Source of the DNA: Planctomycetota bacterium
GTDB lineage: Bacteria > Planctomycetota > MHYJ01 > JACQXL01
DNA length: 64,000 nucleotides
Direction: 5' to 3'
Assembly: GCA_016235865.1 (NCBI GenBank)
Contig: JACRIK010000019.1
Coordinates: forward strand, 36,028 to 100,027
Shown: positions 51,294 through 59,604 of the stretch, piece by piece
Position numbering within the stretch: position 1 is the stretch's first letter
Layout: each line of letters opens with the position of its first letter
The notes under the pieces: generated by a model
Databases searched by the model: none
What the model saw: only the letters and a program-made list of their open reading frames with translations
Told to the model about the DNA's origin: nothing
Made by a program: the position numbers and the translations under genes

Positions 51294-53282
51294 TTACCAA
51301 ACCGGTATGCCACCGATATGGTCCCGAATCTGCGATGAGACATCAATTAGGTTGCCGGTTATTTTGTTAAGTGGATTTAACCGGTTTTTATCCATCAGAA
51401 ACCCGATGGCGCTCATAGTGGTATACATAATAAAGGTATTGTCCTTGTCTGCGGCTGATGAGACCAATAGCCCGGCTGATTCCCGGTCGCCAATCAGGCC
51501 CAATGAATGGATGGCATGGGAGCGCAGGAGCTGGTTCTGGGTCTGACCGGCCTGTTTTACCAGGGCCGGCATGACAATGTCTTTTTTCCGGCCGAGCATG
51601 GTCAGGGCAATGGCCAGATTTGAATGATACGGGTAGGTGTATGATTTTTCCGGCAGTTTGTCCCATAACTTCTGCAGGGGCTCGACGCCTCTGGGGTCTT
51701 TAATCATGCCCAGCGCCAGGATAAGATACGGGGTCAGGAGCGTATCGCTTTGTTGTTTCTCATTACTAAGCATATTAACGATAAGGGGGACCGCTTCGGT
51801 GTCTTTCAACAGTCCCAAGCCAATGGCCGCCGATGCCTTGAACAGAGGCGAGCGTGCCTTTTTGTTCTCGAGTATCTTTCTCAGATCCGCCTTGGCTTTT
51901 TCGTTGCCGGTCAGTCCTAAAGCCAGGGCCATCAGGCCGTCAGCCTCGACAAATTTCTCTTTATGGAATAACTCTGATATGATTTCATAGGATTTAGGAT
52001 TCTTTGTCTGGGACAGTGCCAGGGCGGCATATCCGCGGACCGGCGAATACCTGTCACGCAGGAACGGCGCAATAGAATCTCCGGCTTCGGGCAACCCGGT
52101 CATTCCCAGTGCCATCACCACAGCCGTACGAACATCCGCTTCTTTTTCGCTGGCGGGTGTGGATTTTCTGAGTTCATCCAGCGCTTCTTTGGTGGCGATT
52201 CGCCCCAAACCCAAGGCGGCATATGACCGAACCGCCGGGGGTTCCTTTTTCCCGCCTTCTGATTGGTTGAGCATCTTTCCCAAAAGCGGAACGGCCGAGA
52301 CGTCCTTAAGATTGCCCAGAGAAAGCGCGGCGCAACACCTGACCTCGTGGTTATCACTCCGGTCTGAGAGCACATCCATAAGTGTTTTAGTTAATTCGGA
52401 GTTGTTTCCGGGCAGATAACCGAGGGCCAGAGCCGCATAAGAACGCCTTAAAGGTCCTTCCTTTTTATTATCCATCAGGACCCGCCGGGCGGTTTCACCG
52501 GCCGAGTCATCTCCGATAAAGCCCAGGGCCAGTAATACGTTATTACGGACAAAAAAGCGGTTTTCCGATTCCTCTGATTTCTTGAGTTGCTCGGCCGCCT
52601 TTTGGCTGGAGACGGCCGGGGTCAGGGCATCCGGAACTTTACTGAGCGAGATGGCGGCCCGGAAGGCGACAAAGGAATTCTTGTTGGAAAGGCCATCTAC
52701 CAGGACATTGATGAGTTCATCATAAACGGGATATACCGTGACTGATTTTGAACCCTTGCCGTCATCCATGACGCTGGACCATTCAACCGGTTCCCTGAAA
52801 GAAAGATATCTGTCGCGGTTATTGCTCCACCATACTTCCCATGGTTCTACCACGCCGGATAATGACAGTGTTCCCTGGTGCATACTCTGTAAAAGCGGCT
52901 GAAGACCCAGACCTGGAGCCGGCCGAGTGGCACCGGGTGCGGTTGCGCCGGCTTTGGGGCCGTTGGCGCCGGAACCTGATGGCGGTTGCGGGTCGGGATT
53001 TGAAGGAGCCGCAGGTGGTGCGGGCTGACCGGGCGGCGGTCCCCCTTGAGACGGAAGCCCTGGTAATTGCGGCGGTGTGGGCGGAGGCGTTGACGGAGTT
53101 GAAGGCCTGCTCGGCTCATTCGGAGTAGAAGGCGCAGGCGGTGCCGGAGGGGGTGGCGGAGGCGAAGGCGTTGAACTCGCACCACCACCACCGCTTGGGC
53201 ACGCCGCTTTAATATAATTACCCCGGGTTATCAGTATAGAACTTATTAGGACCAGTCCCAATATAAAACAGGGCTTACTCAT
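51294..53282 (-). CDS. Secreted Pro-rich HEAT-repeat protein
   Basis: Signal peptide (CFILGLVLISSILITRGNYIKA), then a Pro/Ser/Gly-rich stretch (residues about 30-125). Next is EPWEVWWSNNRDRYLSFREP, a W-x-x-WW-x-x-N-R motif I associate with Planctomycetes HEAT proteins. Residues about 190-660 are ten or more HEAT/PBS-lyase-like helical repeats (VRCCAALSLGNLKDVSAVPLLGKML, VRSYAALGLGRIATKEALDELRK, and so on). HEAT solenoids scaffold protein complexes, so this may be the periplasmic or surface scaffold of the pilin-like structure encoded upstream. No catalytic residues are evident. It starts 19 bases after the second STAS gene's stop, consistent with one operon. Confidence 0.85.
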   Translation of the reverse strand: MSKPCFILGLVLISSILITRGNYIKAACPSGGGGASSTPSPPPPPPAPPAPSTPNEPSRPSTPSTPPPTPPQLPGLPSQGGPPPGQPAPPAAPSNPDPQPPSGSGANGPKAGATAPGATRPAPGLGLQPLLQSMHQGTLSLSGVVEPWEVWWSNNRDRYLSFREPVEWSSVMDDGKGSKSVTVYPVYDELINVLVDGLSNKNSFVAFRAAISLSKVPDALTPAVSSQKAAEQLKKSEESENRFFVRNNVLLALGFIGDDSAGETARRVLMDNKKEGPLRRSYAALALGYLPGNNSELTKTLMDVLSDRSDNHEVRCCAALSLGNLKDVSAVPLLGKMLNQSEGGKKEPPAVRSYAALGLGRIATKEALDELRKSTPASEKEADVRTAVVMALGMTGLPEAGDSIAPFLRDRYSPVRGYAALALSQTKNPKSYEIISELFHKEKFVEADGLMALALGLTGNEKAKADLRKILENKKARSPLFKASAAIGLGLLKDTEAVPLIVNMLSNEKQQSDTLLTPYLILALGMIKDPRGVEPLQKLWDKLPEKSYTYPYHSNLAIALTMLGRKKDIVMPALVKQAGQTQNQLLRSHAIHSLGLIGDRESAGLLVSSAADKDNTFIMYTTMSAIGFLMDKNRLNPLNKITGNLIDVSSQIRDHIGGIPVW

Positions 53283-53301
53283 GGTTAGTTATTCTTTTTA
53301 T

Positions 53302-53700
53302 TTATAACGGCGCCAAAATGGCCTTGACGGCATTATTGACGTTGTCTACTATGTCTATGCAATTAACCAGCCCGAACAGTCGGAGCATTTCCTGGACCGC
53401 CGGTTCCCGGGGCTGGACGATAACCACATTGCCGCCCTTCTCCCGGCAGGAGCCGACTATTTTTATGAAGGTACCGATACCTGATGAGGTAAGGGCGCTC
53501 AGCCGGGACAGGTTAAACACAAGATGGTGTGTTCCGCCGACCTGTATTTCTGTTATGGCTCGCATCAATTCGTTTTCCGTATCATGGTCAAATGGACCCT
53601 CCAGTCCAATAACCACAACATTGTCCGGCAGTTTCATTGTCTGGAATACCAGTTCGCCCACACCGTCACTTTCCCTGATTCCTATCACGGATTGACCCAT
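53302..53700 (-). CDS. STAS-domain protein (anti-sigma-factor-antagonist-like), copy 2
   Basis: A 132-residue single STAS domain. NVVVIGLEGPFDHDTENELMRAI begins the fold, and HHLVFNLSRLSALTSSGIGTFIKI carries the conserved Ser at the phosphorylation position of SpoIIAA/RsbV-type antagonists (TSSGIG). The N-terminus MGQSVIGIRESDGVGELVFQ is shared with the neighbouring copy, supporting the start. In partner-switching systems such proteins bind an anti-sigma kinase, but no RsbW-like kinase or PP2C phosphatase is visible in the window. It belongs to the operon behind the 57269 sigma-54 promoter. Confidence 0.87.
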   Translation of the reverse strand: MGQSVIGIRESDGVGELVFQTMKLPDNVVVIGLEGPFDHDTENELMRAITEIQVGGTHHLVFNLSRLSALTSSGIGTFIKIVGSCREKGGNVVIVQPREPAVQEMLRLFGLVNCIDIVDNVNNAVKAILAPL

Positions 53701-53752
53701 TTTATTCTCTCCAATCCATATTATATTTTAGGGTTTAAATAAAAACCGCGTC

Positions 53753-54142
53753 TCAATTATCCAGGGCTTTGACGGCATTATTGACGTTATCTGCCGTCCG
53801 GATAAAGTTGAACAACCCGAATACCTGTAATGCCTCCTGGACGGCCGGCTGGGGCTGGACGATAATAAGATCACCATAGTTTTCCCGGCAGGAATTCCCT
53901 ATCTTTATAAAAGACCCGATGCCCGAAGAGGTGATGATATTCAACTTTGATAAGTCAAAGACAAAGCGATGGATGCCTTCGTACTGCATTTTAGTTATTG
54001 CCTCATTGAATTGGTTTTCGGTATTACTATCCAAAATTCCTTCCAGGCCGACAACAGCATTATCATCCTGCATCTTCATTATCCTTAATACCAACTCGCC
54101 CGCACAGTATCTTTCCCTGATTCCTATGACAGAATGACCCAT
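53753..54142 (-). CDS. STAS-domain protein, copy 1
   Basis: A 129-residue STAS domain paralogous to the gene 52 bases downstream: MGHSVIGIRERYCAGELVLRI, NAVVGLEGILDSNTENQFNEAI, HRFVFDLSKLNIITSSGIGSFIKI with conserved Ser, and VQEALQVFGLFNFI. The two copies differ most in the first helix and the loop after the Ser, where partner specificity often lies. Tandem STAS proteins inside a pilin-type operon are unusual. A localised partner switch or scaffold role is possible. No kinase partner is seen nearby. Confidence 0.87.
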   Translation of the reverse strand: MGHSVIGIRERYCAGELVLRIMKMQDDNAVVGLEGILDSNTENQFNEAITKMQYEGIHRFVFDLSKLNIITSSGIGSFIKIGNSCRENYGDLIIVQPQPAVQEALQVFGLFNFIRTADNVNNAVKALDN

Positions 54143-54231
54143 TTTATCTTCTCCTATCCATCTTATGTTTATGGCCTAAATAAAAGCAACGTCATATTGT
54201 CTTTAATATTCATCTCGCTTCGTTCAGTTCA

Positions 54232-54951
54232 TCACGGTGATTGGGAATTCTGTAGCCGCTTCTCCGTAACCCGGTTCACGATATATGAAGCCCCTTGCGG
54301 CGTTGACTGGCCCAACCAAAGATTGACAATCAGCCGGTTGCCGGCAAGGATATCTTCCATCCCGGAACTGTTAACCATCAGGAATAACGGGTCAGGCATA
54401 CCGTCACCATTCACATCGCCTTCCAGTGGAGATTCCCGCAGGAAGATATTGCTGCCCATTAAACTACTCACTACCATATTATCCGAATTATCTTTTAGTA
54501 GGCATTGCATATTACCATGGACAAATCTATCCCGGAGCTGGCCATCCCGATTGTAATCAATCCGACTGGTTGTTTCATCCAGGACGACGCCGTTCGGATT
54601 AAAGCGAAAAACGAATTTCCAGTCGGGTGTGTCTCCGGCGCCCCAGTAGATATTGCCGCTGGCATCGCAATAAGAACCGCTGACGGCTACCGGTACCTGG
54701 AAGGTAATTTCGGTATGCCCGGTCGCGGTGACCGGAGGAGAAATAACCTTGCACTCCCCCATATATTCCGTGATAAAATCGCCCACCCGGTTAATCTCGG
54801 TTTCCAGGTTAACTATCCGAACCTGTTCCCCATAATTGGCCTGGATGCTCATCAGGCTGCCCAAAGCAAAAACCATAATGATGGCTATTATGGAGGCGGC
54901 AATCAGCACTTCAAGTATGGTGAATCCGGCTGGTTTATTAATTTTAATCAT
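54232..54951 (-). CDS. Type IV prepilin-like protein (PilW-like minor pseudopilin)
   Basis: The prepilin leader MIKINKPAG is followed by FTILEVLIAASIIAIIMVFALGSLMSI, the class III signal with Glu at +5 after the cleaved Gly. The roughly 230-residue mature protein contains NLETEINRVGDFITEYMGE and a beta-rich C-terminal part. Within it, DVNGDGMPDPLFLMV is a dockerin/EF-like Asp-rich calcium motif. Size and order suggest a minor pilin of the PilW/GspJ kind. Its start overlaps the upstream prepilin's stop by 8 bases. No prepilin peptidase or PilB-type ATPase is in the window, so export would rely on genes elsewhere. Confidence 0.87.
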   Translation of the reverse strand: MIKINKPAGFTILEVLIAASIIAIIMVFALGSLMSIQANYGEQVRIVNLETEINRVGDFITEYMGECKVISPPVTATGHTEITFQVPVAVSGSYCDASGNIYWGAGDTPDWKFVFRFNPNGVVLDETTSRIDYNRDGQLRDRFVHGNMQCLLKDNSDNMVVSSLMGSNIFLRESPLEGDVNGDGMPDPLFLMVNSSGMEDILAGNRLIVNLWLGQSTPQGASYIVNRVTEKRLQNSQSP

Positions 54952-55348
54952 TTGCCCTCATCGTTTTCATGGAAAAATTCAGGGTCGCATTGGGGTCAAG
55001 CGCACCCTGCCAGGTGATAATGACGGTAATATCCAGCAGATTAGGATTAGTGTTATTGACCGAAATATAACCCGGGTTAGGCTGAGCAACCGGTGCGTTT
55101 AGTCCCGCCACGGTAAAATAGGTATTATGATAACGAGTTACCACCTGATTGAAGTCACAGGCCCCGATATCTTCCATCTTGTTGGCGGCGGCTGACTTGG
55201 CTGTGTCATATTCCTGGGTAACCTGGGTGAGGTATAAAGCTGAAGGGATAAGGGCGGTGGTGCCTAAAATCCCAATGGACAGGATGGTCATGGCGCTGAT
55301 AACCTCTATCAGGGTAAATCCTTTTTCGGCGCTTTCCGGTAATTTCAT
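54944..55348 (-). CDS. Type IV prepilin-like protein (PilV/GspI-like)
   Basis: Leader MKLPESAEKG followed by FTLIEVISAMTILSIGILGTTALIPSALYL is a canonical prepilin cleavage site with the conserved Glu at +5 and a hydrophobic alpha-1 helix. The mature part of about 124 residues has the PilV-like KSAAANKMEDIGACDF segment and a short beta domain (PGYISVNNTNPNLLDITVIITWQGAL). It overlaps the next prepilin gene by 8 bases, so translation is coupled. It probably co-assembles with the PilX-like and PilW-like neighbours as a priming complex at a pilus or pseudopilus tip. Confidence 0.88.
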   Translation of the reverse strand: MKLPESAEKGFTLIEVISAMTILSIGILGTTALIPSALYLTQVTQEYDTAKSAAANKMEDIGACDFNQVVTRYHNTYFTVAGLNAPVAQPNPGYISVNNTNPNLLDITVIITWQGALDPNATLNFSMKTMRAND

Positions 55349-55377
55349 AGATTTAGGCCTTTAGTTTATAAACCAGT

Positions 55378-56856
55378 TTATTGCAGTTTCTTAACCACCC
55401 GCGTCTGGAGGCCCCCCGGTCCCGGCGCCAGTAAAAAAGTAGTAGGCAAGGGGGTAGAATTATTAATATTACCTGCCTGAAGCAAACTAAGCGGCGACGC
55501 GTTCTTTCCCATTATCATTGAGCCGGCGGTAATCGTGCCGCCGCCTAATCGAATTATTCCTCCATTTGAATCTGCCGCAACAACACCGTTGCTCAATTTA
55601 AAATTAGACATAACGGCTTGTAAATCGTAATTGGTGTGCGCTAACACTTTGGTGGGGTTAGATGGACCCTGCAACAGGGCAAAGACGCCGCCTTTATGGG
55701 GGGTTACTATCCCCAAGCTAAAATCAGCGGTAGAAACATTCTCCGCAAGGATGGTCGCTTGCCAGGGGGGCGATGCCGGGTTCAGCATATGGTTGATTAT
55801 AAATACTTGTATCCGATTAGTGTCTCTACCATAAGGGTAAGTTTCACTTACCGGACTCTCCCCGCCCGGGATATAAAATGTGCCGTTCTGGGTTCCGTCA
55901 CCGTTATAACTCCAGCTTAATTCTCCCGGATAGTATGACAAAGGGACCCGGCCAATTATCTGCTGAGGCGCTTGTGTCTCTGAGCAACGCCAACCCATTA
56001 CAGTACTTGTCTTTGCGTTGCCATATATAATGGTGCCGGTCTTATCGGTGACATCGCCATTATCGTGGAAGACGTAATCCGCCTGGTCCTTATAAGTAAC
56101 GGGTTCTAAATTGGGAAAATTAGCATCTGGAAGTGGCGGTTGATTTTGGGAAACGGTCCCGCCGACGGTTGTCCCGCCAGTGTTGTTAAAGACCCCGGCG
56201 GTATAAATGTCGCCGTCCACACGTCCACCCTGCCCCCAAACATCTCCATTAGCCTTGATATGCCCTTTGGGCCCTAAAATTTGACTAGCTGTGCTTACCG
56301 TGCCGCTCCCGCTCAGAATGGCATAGTCCGGAGGAATGGGTGGTGTGGCGCCGCAATAATAGACGGACTCGTATCGCGACTTGGAACCATCCGGTAACAT
56401 ACCTATCACGCTAACATTTACAATATTGTCACTATCATGCAGGAGGTCGGAATCGCCGTCATCATTATCCGTCACCGTGGCCATAAACAAACCGCCGTTA
56501 TAATCAATGTTCCGCCCAAATTGAAACCCGGCGGTTGTGGTGTCCACCGCTAGCGGTGTCGGACTCCAAGGGTCTGAAGGATAACTGGCATAATTACTTT
56601 GGCTCTGAACCAGTTCGTCATCCCATGAATTAGCTTTGCCGGTTACTAACACCGCATTAGACATATTAAGCCCAGCCAGAGCTATCTGCGAAGCGGTATG
56701 GTAATTAACCGAGGAGACGACCTCGTTATTGTTATCCAAAGCCAATGTCGTAAAAGCCATACCCAACGCCATGACCATAAATAACATCAGCATCGCGGCG
56801 ACTAATGCAGTGCCTTTTTTTATTTTCTGGCATCGCTCCTTATTCTTCTTAACCAT
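55378..56856 (-). CDS. PilX-like membrane-anchored pilus assembly protein
   Basis: N-terminal MVKKNKERCQKIKKGTALVAAMLMLFMVMALGMAFTTLAL is a positively charged leader and hydrophobic helix like the PilX N-terminal region (GTALVAAMLMLFM in place of the usual G-x-A-L-V-x-x-L), without a strict prepilin site. Residues 45-80 (SSVNYHTASQIALAGLNMSNAVLV) continue as the helical spine. The remaining 400 residues are beta-rich, with DNDDGDSDLLHDSDN as a possible calcium loop and a stretch of Gly/Asn-rich strands (KGHIKANGDVWGQGGRVDGDIY) that looks like a short beta-helix. Order PilX-PilV-PilW matches minor-pilin clusters. Confidence 0.8.
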   Translation of the reverse strand: MVKKNKERCQKIKKGTALVAAMLMLFMVMALGMAFTTLALDNNNEVVSSVNYHTASQIALAGLNMSNAVLVTGKANSWDDELVQSQSNYASYPSDPWSPTPLAVDTTTAGFQFGRNIDYNGGLFMATVTDNDDGDSDLLHDSDNIVNVSVIGMLPDGSKSRYESVYYCGATPPIPPDYAILSGSGTVSTASQILGPKGHIKANGDVWGQGGRVDGDIYTAGVFNNTGGTTVGGTVSQNQPPLPDANFPNLEPVTYKDQADYVFHDNGDVTDKTGTIIYGNAKTSTVMGWRCSETQAPQQIIGRVPLSYYPGELSWSYNGDGTQNGTFYIPGGESPVSETYPYGRDTNRIQVFIINHMLNPASPPWQATILAENVSTADFSLGIVTPHKGGVFALLQGPSNPTKVLAHTNYDLQAVMSNFKLSNGVVAADSNGGIIRLGGGTITAGSMIMGKNASPLSLLQAGNINNSTPLPTTFLLAPGPGGLQTRVVKKLQ

Positions 56857-56870
56857 ATTTCTTATTCTCT

Positions 56871-57233
56871 TTACCTTTTCTCCACAAGAATGACATTAAA
56901 GGGTCTTAGTTTCGCCTCGCGAACCTGGGAAACTGACGTCGCCTGGTTAATGGACATCGGAGCAAAACTGGATTCGCGAACAAAATAAACGGTGGCCGTT
57001 ACGAAGGACAAGACTAATGCTAAAACGGCTATCGGCAAACCCCAGGCCTTTTTGGCGGCTGGGGCTATAGCACTCATGAAATTATAATAATCTACGGGTT
57101 GGGTTGCCCCCCAGCAGTAGTGACAAGTAAAACCACAGGATTCGCACTGGATAACTCCGCACCGTTCGCATTTCCTTAGTCCGAGTGCAATAACCTGCTT
57201 ATGACAACGATAACAACTAATATTATTCACCAT
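56871..57233 (-). CDS. Zinc-ribbon membrane protein, first gene of the sigma-54 operon
   Basis: A 120-residue protein. The N-terminal 45 residues hold eight Cys in CYRCHK, KCERCG and CESCGFTCHYCWG, two or more zinc-ribbon-like knuckles. Around residues 67-88 lies one transmembrane helix (LPIAVLALVLSFVTATVYFV), then a short tail ending VREAKLRPFNVILVEKR. Cytoplasmic zinc ribbon plus one helix suggests a membrane adaptor. It has no family I can name. The AAGGAT ribosome binding site lies only about 10 bases from the predicted sigma-54 transcription start, giving a very short leader. Confidence 0.75.
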   Translation of the reverse strand: MVNNISCYRCHKQVIALGLRKCERCGVIQCESCGFTCHYCWGATQPVDYYNFMSAIAPAAKKAWGLPIAVLALVLSFVTATVYFVRESSFAPMSINQATSVSQVREAKLRPFNVILVEKR

Positions 57234-57254
57234 ATATCCTTACCATATATAAGA

Positions 57255-57269
57255 GCAATTATTGTGCCA
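57255..57269 (-). promoter_or_regulatory. Sigma-54 (-24/-12) promoter of the pilin-like operon
   Basis: On the minus strand it reads TGGCAC-AATAA-TTGC followed by T, a perfect consensus match. The predicted start of transcription near 57243 is about 10 bases before the first start codon (57233). It lies downstream of, and co-directional with, the activator at 57397-59391. Confidence 0.88.
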
Positions 57270-57395
57270 GTTTTCTCAGAAAGGAGTGAATTAAAATAAT
57301 TGTTCCAACTTAATATAAATCAATATGTTATTGACAACTGACGCGTAAGATAAAAATGCAGATTCTAATAAAGTGTACACGAAAGTGGACGGGTG

Positions 57396-57411
57396 GTTAC
57401 TTTTGGGTAAT
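57396..57411. promoter_or_regulatory. Candidate activator-binding dyad, overlapping the activator's stop codon
   Basis: GTTAC-TTTTGG-GTAAT is centred 134.5 bp upstream of the -24 box. The counterpart at 48546-48561 is centred 135.5 bp upstream of its own. The dyad includes the last codons and stop of the activator gene. Confidence 0.55.
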
Positions 57412-59391
57412 AAACTTATGGTCTATCTTTAGTTCTTTGAGTTTCTTATATAAACCGGAGCGGGCGTATCCGAGATGCCCACAGATTAGTTTTATATCAC
57501 CGTTATATTTCTTTAATGTTTCTACAATGATATTTCGCTGGAATGAGGCAGTTAGGTTTTTAATGGTCGTTTTACCCTGAAGGGATGAGGACATCAGAGG
57601 ATAATCACGCATAGGAGTAGAGAGCATTGATTCTGTAATCAGCTTGGCATCAGGATACAGAACGCAAATTCTCTGAATCTCGTTTTCCAGTTCCCGGATA
57701 TTACCGGACCAGGGGTAGGCGGTGAGCAAGTCGATTGCGGATTGCGAAATGCGAATTTCGGATGGACTTCCCATCTCAGCTTTCATCTTTCCCTGCCCGT
57801 ATTTCTTGAAGAAGTGCTGGACTAATAACGGAATATCCTCTTTCCTGTCTCTTAAAGGAGGCAAGTCAACGATAATAGTATTGATACGATAGAATAGGTC
57901 TTCACGGAACAGTTTTCGCTTAACCATTTGTTCTATATCCTGATTACAGGCAAAAAGGAAACGGGTGTTAACTGCTACCTGTTTCTGTGCGCCAATCCGC
58001 CAGACCAGATTCTCTTCCAGGACGCGCAGGAGTTTCTGCTGCATCCCGGCTGACATACTGGCAATCTCGTCTATAAAAAGCGTGCCGCCGGAGGCCAGTT
58101 CAATATAGCCCTTTTTATCTGCTTCTGCGCCGGTAAAGGCGCCTCTGTTATGGCCGAACAATTCGCTTTCCATGAGCGACTCTGGAATCGCCCCGCAGTT
58201 AATGGCTAAATATGGCTTATTGCCCCGGTGACTCATCCGGTGAATAGCCCGGGCAATTAGTTCCTTGCCTGTGCCTGTTTCCCCCTGGATTAGAATCGGC
58301 AAATCCGTCGGCGCTATTTTCTCTATCAGTTGATAGACCTCATTCATTATAATGGAACTACCGATGATGATATCTTTATACGGCGAGGTCTCATGACGAT
58401 GGTTAAAGGTATGCGTTAGAATCTCCGGGATATATTCACCCTGCAGGCGAGGCAACAGGACCGTGTCCTGTAATTGGCGGAAGAATTTCTCAAACTCACG
58501 GGTTTTTTCATACAGCCAGACCGTATCCAAGGTGGAAAGAATTGGTTTTATCCGTCTTTCTATTGTGGCGGCCTTGTCAGGAAGGCCTTTAAGCAGGTAG
58601 CATCTGCTTAAAAGAAGCGCTGACTCGCAGGTATGGTCGTAAAATCTTAAGCGGCGGCTGTCTTTCAGGATGGCCTGCAAAATCCTGATAGTGCTGTCCA
58701 CCTTATTTTGCAGAAGTTCAATCTGGGCCAGGTGGATTCTAGTTTCTAGTTCCCCTTTGGGTGATATAAGTTCTCTATTTACCCTTAGGTATTCTTCAAA
58801 GGACTGCCTGGCTTCGGCATAGCGCCGTATCGTAATCAGATATTCGCCTTTAAGATGATGATACCCCAACAGTAAATATTCATTGGATATCTCTTCCAGA
58901 TGTGAGGGAATTTTTTCTTCAATAACTTCCCGGGCCTTTACCAAATCATCCTGATAAAGATAACAGTATGCCAGTCCTACCAGATAGTAAATACGATTTG
59001 CTTTGTCCATCGGCGCGATAGAATCCCCGTATTTTTGGTAATATTGATCTACTTTATGCAATTGGGTCAATGCCTGCTTGATATTTATGATACGCAGTAA
59101 ACTGTATCCAAGAAGCAGGGAAACCTGGGCCAGTAGCGCTGGTTTGAAATGGTGTTTTGATGCTATGTAATGGGCCTTATAATACGCCTCCAGGGAACTG
59201 GAATATTCCGCCAGGTAGGAACAAGCATCTCCCAGGTAACAATATAGCGTGTATTCCTCAAGAAATGAGTAAGAAAAAACCGGCAATTTCTTTAATGCTA
59301 CTTCGCACAGTCGTTTTGTTTTAAGCCAATTTTGTTTCCCTTTGAATGATTTTATCGATTCAAGATAATCGGATAATTTCTGCCGTTTCAT
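57397..59391 (-). CDS. TPR - AAA+ - HTH sigma-54-dependent activator (copy A)
   Basis: Same plan as the activator at 48639-50678. TPR-like helices (residues 1-315) come first. The AAA+ domain has GETGTGKE, GAFTGA, GTLFIDEIASM and FREDLFYRINTIIVDLPPLRDRKEDIPLL. The C-terminal HTH is IIVETLKKYNGDIKLICGHLGYARSGLYKKLKEL. No receiver, PAS or GAF domain exists, so activation probably depends on the TPR region binding a partner. Compared with copy B it lacks the two palindrome-encoded insertions and begins MKRQKLSDYLESI directly. The two copies remain alignable end to end, which shows they arose by duplication. It is expected to act on the promoter at 57255-57269, and possibly on both promoters. Confidence 0.93.
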   Translation of the reverse strand: MKRQKLSDYLESIKSFKGKQNWLKTKRLCEVALKKLPVFSYSFLEEYTLYCYLGDACSYLAEYSSSLEAYYKAHYIASKHHFKPALLAQVSLLLGYSLLRIINIKQALTQLHKVDQYYQKYGDSIAPMDKANRIYYLVGLAYCYLYQDDLVKAREVIEEKIPSHLEEISNEYLLLGYHHLKGEYLITIRRYAEARQSFEEYLRVNRELISPKGELETRIHLAQIELLQNKVDSTIRILQAILKDSRRLRFYDHTCESALLLSRCYLLKGLPDKAATIERRIKPILSTLDTVWLYEKTREFEKFFRQLQDTVLLPRLQGEYIPEILTHTFNHRHETSPYKDIIIGSSIIMNEVYQLIEKIAPTDLPILIQGETGTGKELIARAIHRMSHRGNKPYLAINCGAIPESLMESELFGHNRGAFTGAEADKKGYIELASGGTLFIDEIASMSAGMQQKLLRVLEENLVWRIGAQKQVAVNTRFLFACNQDIEQMVKRKLFREDLFYRINTIIVDLPPLRDRKEDIPLLVQHFFKKYGQGKMKAEMGSPSEIRISQSAIDLLTAYPWSGNIRELENEIQRICVLYPDAKLITESMLSTPMRDYPLMSSSLQGKTTIKNLTASFQRNIIVETLKKYNGDIKLICGHLGYARSGLYKKLKELKIDHKFITQK

Positions 59392-59394
59392 TTG

Positions 59395-59576
59395 ACTATT
59401 AGTATATACAAGAAATTGCGGACTGTCAAGCCAAATTCATTTCTGAATTCTGGGGACGTTTATTTAATTCATTCCGTTCCGATAGGATTCGCTAACGCGG
59501 TCTCTGAGGTGTTTCCCGTGCGCTCCCCGAAAACGTTCGGGGTACTCCGTTTCACTGCGGTGTTCGTTGCCCCAGC
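59395..59576. repeat. Degenerate MITE/repeat remnants upstream of activator A
   Basis: GTCAAGCCAAATT-CATT-TCTGAATT-CTGGGGACG near 59428-59455 matches the sequence following the 20-bp inverted repeat upstream of activator B. Then come ATTCGCTAACGCGGTCTCTG and GTTTCACTGCGGTGTTCG words of the SEHRSDRD-type element, and a CCCCGAA-AACG-TTCGGGG hairpin (59525-59542). Confidence 0.6.
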
Positions 59577-59604
59577 CTGCCGGTAGGCAGTATCTGCAAG
59601 GCAT

